The notes under the pieces are model-generated. The model worked only from the letters and a program-made list of their open reading frames with translations. It had not been told where the DNA came from and ran no database searches. The position numbers and the translations under genes were made by a program. DNA of 64,000 nucleotides, taken from assembly GCA_023702235.1 (NCBI GenBank), contig JAMQCR010000001.1, forward strand, positions 2,542,001-2,606,000, read 5' to 3'. Shown piece by piece: positions 59,355-64,000 of this stretch. Each line of letters begins with the position of its first letter. Position 1 is the first letter of the stretch. This DNA is from Neobacillus pocheonensis. Its GTDB lineage: Bacteria; Bacillota; Bacilli; Bacillales; Cytobacillaceae.

Positions 59355-59999
59355 GTGAAATATGTTTTTTATGTATTAGGAATTTTAATATTAACCCTTG
59401 GTATTTCTTTCACTATACAATCAGACCTTGGAACTTCTCCTTTTGATGCACTTTTGGTAGGACTGTCCATAAATGTGGGGCTTACTGTAGGAAGTTGGGA
59501 AATAATAATAGCTTTAATATTGATATGTTGTAATTCATTTTTAAAAAGACAAAGACCAGAAGTTTTGGGGTTGTTAACAGCATTTATTACTGGTATTGGT
59601 ATTGATATGTGGCTTTTTTTATTGCACAATTTGATAACGCCTGAACTATGGTACAGCAAAGTTATTTGTTTTGGAATCGGCTTAGTTGCTATAGGATTAG
59701 GAACTGCAACATATTTACACACAAATTTTGCACCGATTCCAGTTGACCGATTAACATTAATCATACAAGAATTAACTAGAACAAATATATTTTTTTCCAG
59801 AACATTCATTTACCTCGTATTCTTGATAATGGCAATGATTCTAAATGGACCAATTGGCGTTGGAACTTTATTAACCGTTTGTTTAGGGGGTCTAATACTT
59901 AATTACTTTATGCCATTTACTGAAAAAGTATTAGACCGCATATTAACACACTCTAGTACATCACCGAATTATGATAAAGATAAAAACCATTCAATATAG
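59355..59999 (+). CDS. YczE-like membrane protein
   Basis: 214 residues with five to six membrane helices (LGILILTLGISFTIQSDLGT, FITGIGIDMWLFLLHNL, ATYLHTNFAPIPVDRLTLII). Length and pattern match YczE of B. subtilis (about 215), a membrane protein linked to lipopeptide production. It starts with GTG eight bases after GAGGT. It is transcribed divergently from the MarR gene and carries the MarR operators in its promoter, so derepression by a MarR ligand is likely. Substrate unknown. Confidence 0.82.
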   Translation: MKYVFYVLGILILTLGISFTIQSDLGTSPFDALLVGLSINVGLTVGSWEIIIALILICCNSFLKRQRPEVLGLLTAFITGIGIDMWLFLLHNLITPELWYSKVICFGIGLVAIGLGTATYLHTNFAPIPVDRLTLIIQELTRTNIFFSRTFIYLVFLIMAMILNGPIGVGTLLTVCLGGLILNYFMPFTEKVLDRILTHSSTSPNYDKDKNHSI

Positions 60000-60090
60000 A
60001 ATGCTTTTTATTTTTCTTGTTCAACTAATCTTTGGTCTTCGCTATTTTATCGAGGTTCGACTTTTCTTTGACCTCATATGAGGGTATAAA

Positions 60091-60382
60091 ATGGAAAAGA
60101 TGGGGAATGAAATCGAGAAGTTGAAGAAGCTGAAGTTAGCTAGGGTCGAAAGGGTCGAAATCATAAAAGGGCGTGATGATTTACAGCCTTTGTTCAAAAC
60201 GGAGCATTCGACCTTCCATCAATTTCTAGGGAGAGATAAGTACGGTACATTTTACTGGGTGCTTGGGGTTAGATGTTGGACAGGATGAGACCTGTCCCAT
60301 TTGCGGAAAAGTGGGTCGGGACAACTGCATTCCAATGACTAATGACGTGCTGAGATTATCAAGGATAAAGTGTCCAGAGTGA
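60091..60382 (+). pseudogene. Small zinc-ribbon-like protein, frameshifted
   Basis: From ATG 60091: MEKMGNEIEKLKKLKLARVE, then HQFLGRDKYGTFYWVLG. One extra G in the GGGG run at 60265-60268 breaks the frame. The next frame reads LDVGQDETCPICGKVGRDNC and ends RIKCPE at 60382. About 96 residues with CPIC...C...C as a possible zinc site. No family recognised. Confidence 0.45.
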
Positions 60383-60445
60383 ACCTTGAAATGATGCATC
60401 TTCTGCAATATCATCAGACATAGTTGCTACTCCCCAAGCACCCAT
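60359..60445 (-). pseudogene. DUF4259-like N-terminal fragment
   Basis: ATG 60445 after AGGGGTG reads MGAWGVATMSDDIAEDASFQ and stops at codon 29. The MGAWG opening is the hallmark of DUF4259 proteins, normally 100 or more residues. The rest is missing, and the fragment overlaps the 3' end of the zinc-ribbon relic on the other strand. Confidence 0.5.
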
Positions 60446-60881
60446 AATAAACACCCCTAATTATGAATATCCAAATTAACTTCCAAGGGTTATGGCCCTA
60501 AAATGAAAATACGCGCTGATCCTTGTTACTGAATCGCGCCATTTTATGGAATAACTAAAATATAGTCTTTGTCTCGAAATCACTTAAATTTTGTTCAACT
60601 AACGCTACCCATTACTTTAAGTACCTATCTCAAAAACTACCTCATGTGCTCCAATTTATATATGCCTGATGTAACATGCAAATGTACGTTAAAATTGCAA
60701 ATCCATAATAGAGAACAATGCTGAAGGTTAATCGAGCAATTGAATTCGATACTCACCCTAGCATAACCGGGAATTGAAATTTAATCGGATACCGATACAA
60801 AAGTATTTTAGTTCGCCTGTTATGATTATTGGGTATCACCAAGAAGTAATACTTGAGGAGTTTTTAAAAGGGTTAAACTTA
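60446..60881. other. Intergenic, nothing recognised
   Basis: No gene, repeat or clear terminator identified in this AT-rich stretch. Confidence 0.45.
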
Positions 60882-61322
60882 TCATGAATTTAACTTCTTG
60901 AATATTAATTTTTTTAGCAACAGTCCTAATGTAATACCAAAAATTATGGCACTGAAAATATGGGAATAATAATCATTTATGGGTCTAATACTAATATACT
61001 TGCCTTCTATTATTGCTGTGAATAAAAGCTCACATATTAACCAGGCCAGTAAACTGCACACAGTAGTTTTAATAACTAAATGGCATGAACCCAACTTTTC
61101 AAATATAAAGTAAAGTAAGACTGCAAAAACACTACCAACTAAAAAATCTACAATTAATCCTATGATAAATACAGGTCTGTTTAATGTAATAATAATACTT
61201 GCCAATTCATAAATTCCAAATTTACCAATGTCAAAATAAACAAGTATCCTCGAAGCAATCTCTCCTGGTATTGTTGACAGAACACCTAATAAACCAATTA
61301 TTATCACCTTATCTTGTATCAT
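60882..61322 (-). CDS. Unknown four-helix membrane protein
   Basis: 146 residues, four predicted membrane helices (IIGLLGVLSTIPGEIAS, PVFIIGLIVDFLVGSVFAVL, TVCSLLAWLICELLFTAI, HIFSAIIFGITLGLLLKKLI) with short charged loops and a basic C-terminus. The layout resembles small Bacillus membrane proteins of unknown function, and I do not recognise a family. ATG 61322 has no strong ribosome site, so the start is uncertain. It stands alone. Confidence 0.6.
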   Translation of the reverse strand: MIQDKVIIIGLLGVLSTIPGEIASRILVYFDIGKFGIYELASIIITLNRPVFIIGLIVDFLVGSVFAVLLYFIFEKLGSCHLVIKTTVCSLLAWLICELLFTAIIEGKYISIRPINDYYSHIFSAIIFGITLGLLLKKLIFKKLNS

Positions 61323-61514
61323 AGCATCATTTCCTTAATCTTAAAGTGGATAAATTTAGTTTACAAATTATATATAATTTTATACGTAATAAAAGAAGAC
61401 ACCTTTTTATTCAAGAAAGGCGCCCGATTGCTGAAAATGGAAAATGTGAAAAAGCTACAAAATGACACCTCAGCTATTTTACTAAAGCACCTAGTTTAAG
61501 AAAGATTAAAGAAA

Positions 61515-61893
61515 TTAAAGTATTACACCTGAAAAATCCCCTTTTAATACATCTTTTTCATTCTGATTTTTACATAAAAAGGATGCAATAATAGCTGTTC
61601 TATTTATTTTCTTGTTTTTGGTACTTTTCAATTTTAACTTCACAAATGATTGTATCCCCCGTAAATACAGGTCTTAAAAACTCAAAATTCATAATACGAG
61701 CCAGTACGTTATGATCACCACCTACTTTTATTGGTAGAGGTGCGGTTAATAACCCTTGAACGACAAGTCTTCCCTGTTCATCTGGGGTTATATGATGAAT
61801 TCCTTCATCACCTGAAATCTCTGTAAATAATTCAACATCCCTTACTGTAAAAGTCCGTTCAAACGTAATTATATCTCCTACTTTTAATGGCAT
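61515..61893 (-). pseudogene. MaoC-like hydratase, 4-bp duplication frameshift
   Basis: A hot-dog-fold protein of the MaoC/FAS1A-like (R)-enoyl-CoA hydratase group. MPLKVGDIITFERTFTVRDV opens it; GDEGIHH carries the catalytic Asp/His region; GGDHNVLARIMNFEFLRPVF follows. A tandem AAAT (near 61600-61610) shifts the frame after YQKQEN. Removing one copy restores RTAIIASFLCKNQNEKDVLK and a stop at 61515, giving 125 residues, the normal size. Likely acts on acyl-CoA or polyketide-type intermediates. Confidence 0.75.
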
Positions 61894-62039
61894 ATAAATC
61901 TCCTCCTGAAGGTTTTATACCGAATTGACTGCTTATTGTACTAAACTGCTTACGTTTAATAAGACAGATTGTCTGCCGTTTTTTCTTAGGCACACAATAA
62001 AAAGATATCAATTCCCATCGGATTTGATATCCCACTTTT

Positions 62040-63285
<1,246 letters not shown>

Positions 63286-63480
63286 CTATCCCTTGATCGA
63301 AAAATGCACTTCCTCTAGCAATGTAGATCCTATATCATCAGGGTTTTTGATTTCTTCGATTCGAAGGGAGATTCCCCTCCATTCGAATCGTTTTTTTAGG
63401 CATATGGTATTTCCCCTGTCTCCATAAAGATTTAGGGTGTCCGGACAAAAATGGTATAGTAAAAGTTCCAATAAACCCAT
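63286..63480 (-). pseudogene. GatD-like glutamine amidotransferase, truncated
   Basis: 64 codons (MGLLELLLYHFCPDTLNLYG, then DRGNTICLKKRFEWRGISLR) match the N-terminus of GatD, the CobB/CobQ-like glutaminase partner of MurT. The frame then diverges and stops. Full GatD needs about 240 residues including a catalytic Cys, absent here. It overlaps the end of the murT frame, as expected for the murT-gatD operon, but the pair cannot be functional as read. Confidence 0.7.
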
Positions 63481-64000
63481 CTCGTTTATTTCGCTTCCCT
63501 GCTTCCTGTGAGAGAATAGTTACCATTGATGTAAGACAGGTGTAAGTTGCCATGATATACGTGGGATATCCCTTACGTTTGGCATAAAGGACCGCTTCTT
63601 TCATGTCAGGTAGAATGATGATTTTTTCTTCTGGAAAACCGGCATATTTCATCCTAAGTGCCGCGTCATGTGCCCTTTTTCCGCTTGCAATAAACGTCTC
63701 CACCTCTTCACGGTTCGCTAATTCCATGTCGATATCCCATATCCAGGAGATATCTTCCCCATCAGCAAGGTTGTCATTTAAGCAAAAAATTAGTTGTTTA
63801 TTTTCATCAGTTTGTAAATACTCAGATAGTGTTACGTTTCCTCCAGCAGGGTTTTTCACTAGGTTAAGCTTCCAAGTATCCTCACCAATGAAAAATTCTT
63901 GCATTCTTCCATCTGTTTTATGATAGGACATCAGACCCTCTCGGATCTCCTTTGTATTCATACCCATTTCTTGACAAGCACAAATGGCAAGAAGTGCATT
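63338..64000 (-). CDS. MurT-like lipid II isoglutaminyl synthase subunit, 5' end outside window
   Basis: The visible 220 codons cover the C-terminal DUF1727/MurT_C region: LNLVKNPAGGNVTLSEYLQT, CLNDNLADGEDISWIWDIDM, ASGKRAHDAALRMKYAGFPE. MurT-GatD amidates the D-Glu of lipid II in Gram-positive bacteria. The gene runs past base 64000, so its ATP-binding N-terminal part is not seen. The last 35 residues (from about TILSQEAGKRNK) do not fit the family and overlap the gatD-like start, suggesting that the normal stop is lost by an indel near the 3' end. Confidence 0.7.
   Translation of the reverse strand, partial: NALLAICACQEMGMNTKEIREGLMSYHKTDGRMQEFFIGEDTWKLNLVKNPAGGNVTLSEYLQTDENKQLIFCLNDNLADGEDISWIWDIDMELANREEVETFIASGKRAHDAALRMKYAGFPEEKIIILPDMKEAVLYAKRKGYPTYIMATYTCLTSMVTILSQEAGKRNKRDGFIGTFTIPFLSGHPKSLWRQGKYHMPKKTIRMEGNLPSNRRNQKP

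Noticed and set aside
59369..59809. 146-codon frame opposite the YczE-like gene
   Set aside because: Antisense shadow of a membrane protein gene; composition is as expected from the complement.

Overview
The window comes from an AT-rich, endospore-forming member of the Bacillaceae (Neobacillus/Bacillus-like). The signs are strong AGGAGG-type ribosome sites, frequent TTG/GTG starts, a complete Bacillus-style myo-inositol (iol) gene set, PaiA/PaiB, YczE, a YpiB-like UPF0302/IDEAL protein, a DUF1657 spore-associated gene and typical Bacillus intergenic repeats. No rRNA, tRNA or CRISPR array was seen.

Layout. 0.6-4.8 kb: ypiB-like gene, aldo/keto reductase, threonine synthase and an unknown frameshifted gene. 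5.1-11.6 kb: a membrane redox block (ferric-reductase-like protein, ApbE flavin transferase, a broken secreted partner, a DUF4405 haem-type membrane protein), then an ABC exporter cassette with its own operators, then a truncated PAP2 gene fused to a histidine-kinase tail. A 58-bp upstream sequence occurs twice here in inverted orientation, bracketing the ABC cassette. 11.7-14.2 kb: phospho-beta-glucosidase with a divergent RpiR regulator. 14.3-22.7 kb: a stretch rich in relics (oxalate decarboxylase, AAA ATPase, DUF1657, aldo/keto reductase, MFS, citrate synthase and acetate kinase fragments, and a phage-type replication module). 23-28.5 kb: an unrecognised SPFH-like/SH3 membrane pair, an esterase flanked by repeats, and a broken sugar dehydrogenase.

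29.1-52.8 kb is an extended inositol catabolic island, nearly all on the minus strand: iolI, iolG, iolT, iolE, an AraC regulator, a second IolT-like transporter, a Gfo/Idh/MocA dehydrogenase, a xylose-isomerase-like epimerase, a second AraC regulator, an MFS permease, iolJ, iolD, iolC, iolB, iolA, a tautomerase, an IolH-like protein, and two tandem DeoR (IolR-like) repressors. Together they cover uptake, oxidation (IolG), dehydration (IolE), ring opening (IolD), isomerisation (IolB), phosphorylation (IolC), aldol cleavage (IolJ) and oxidation of malonate semialdehyde to acetyl-CoA (IolA). Four promoter regions carry 11-bp-phased TTGGTTAT-type repeats resembling IolR operators, and several carry CcpA cre boxes. 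A 33-codon gene with its own cre, promoter, ribosome site and terminator sits inside the island.

53-64 kb: small membrane proteins, a GNAT enzyme, an IS110-family element, paiB-paiA, a MarR repressor with two palindromic operators facing yczE, a MaoC-type hydratase, an MreB/Mbl paralogue and the start of a murT-gatD pair.

One caution dominates interpretation. About two dozen genes, including conserved ones (iolA, iolD, iolG, iolJ, the MreB paralogue), are broken by one- or two-base indels while the restored protein reads cleanly. Much of this may be sequencing or assembly error rather than biology. In-frame stops and fused fragments around 6-28 kb look more like genuine decay.
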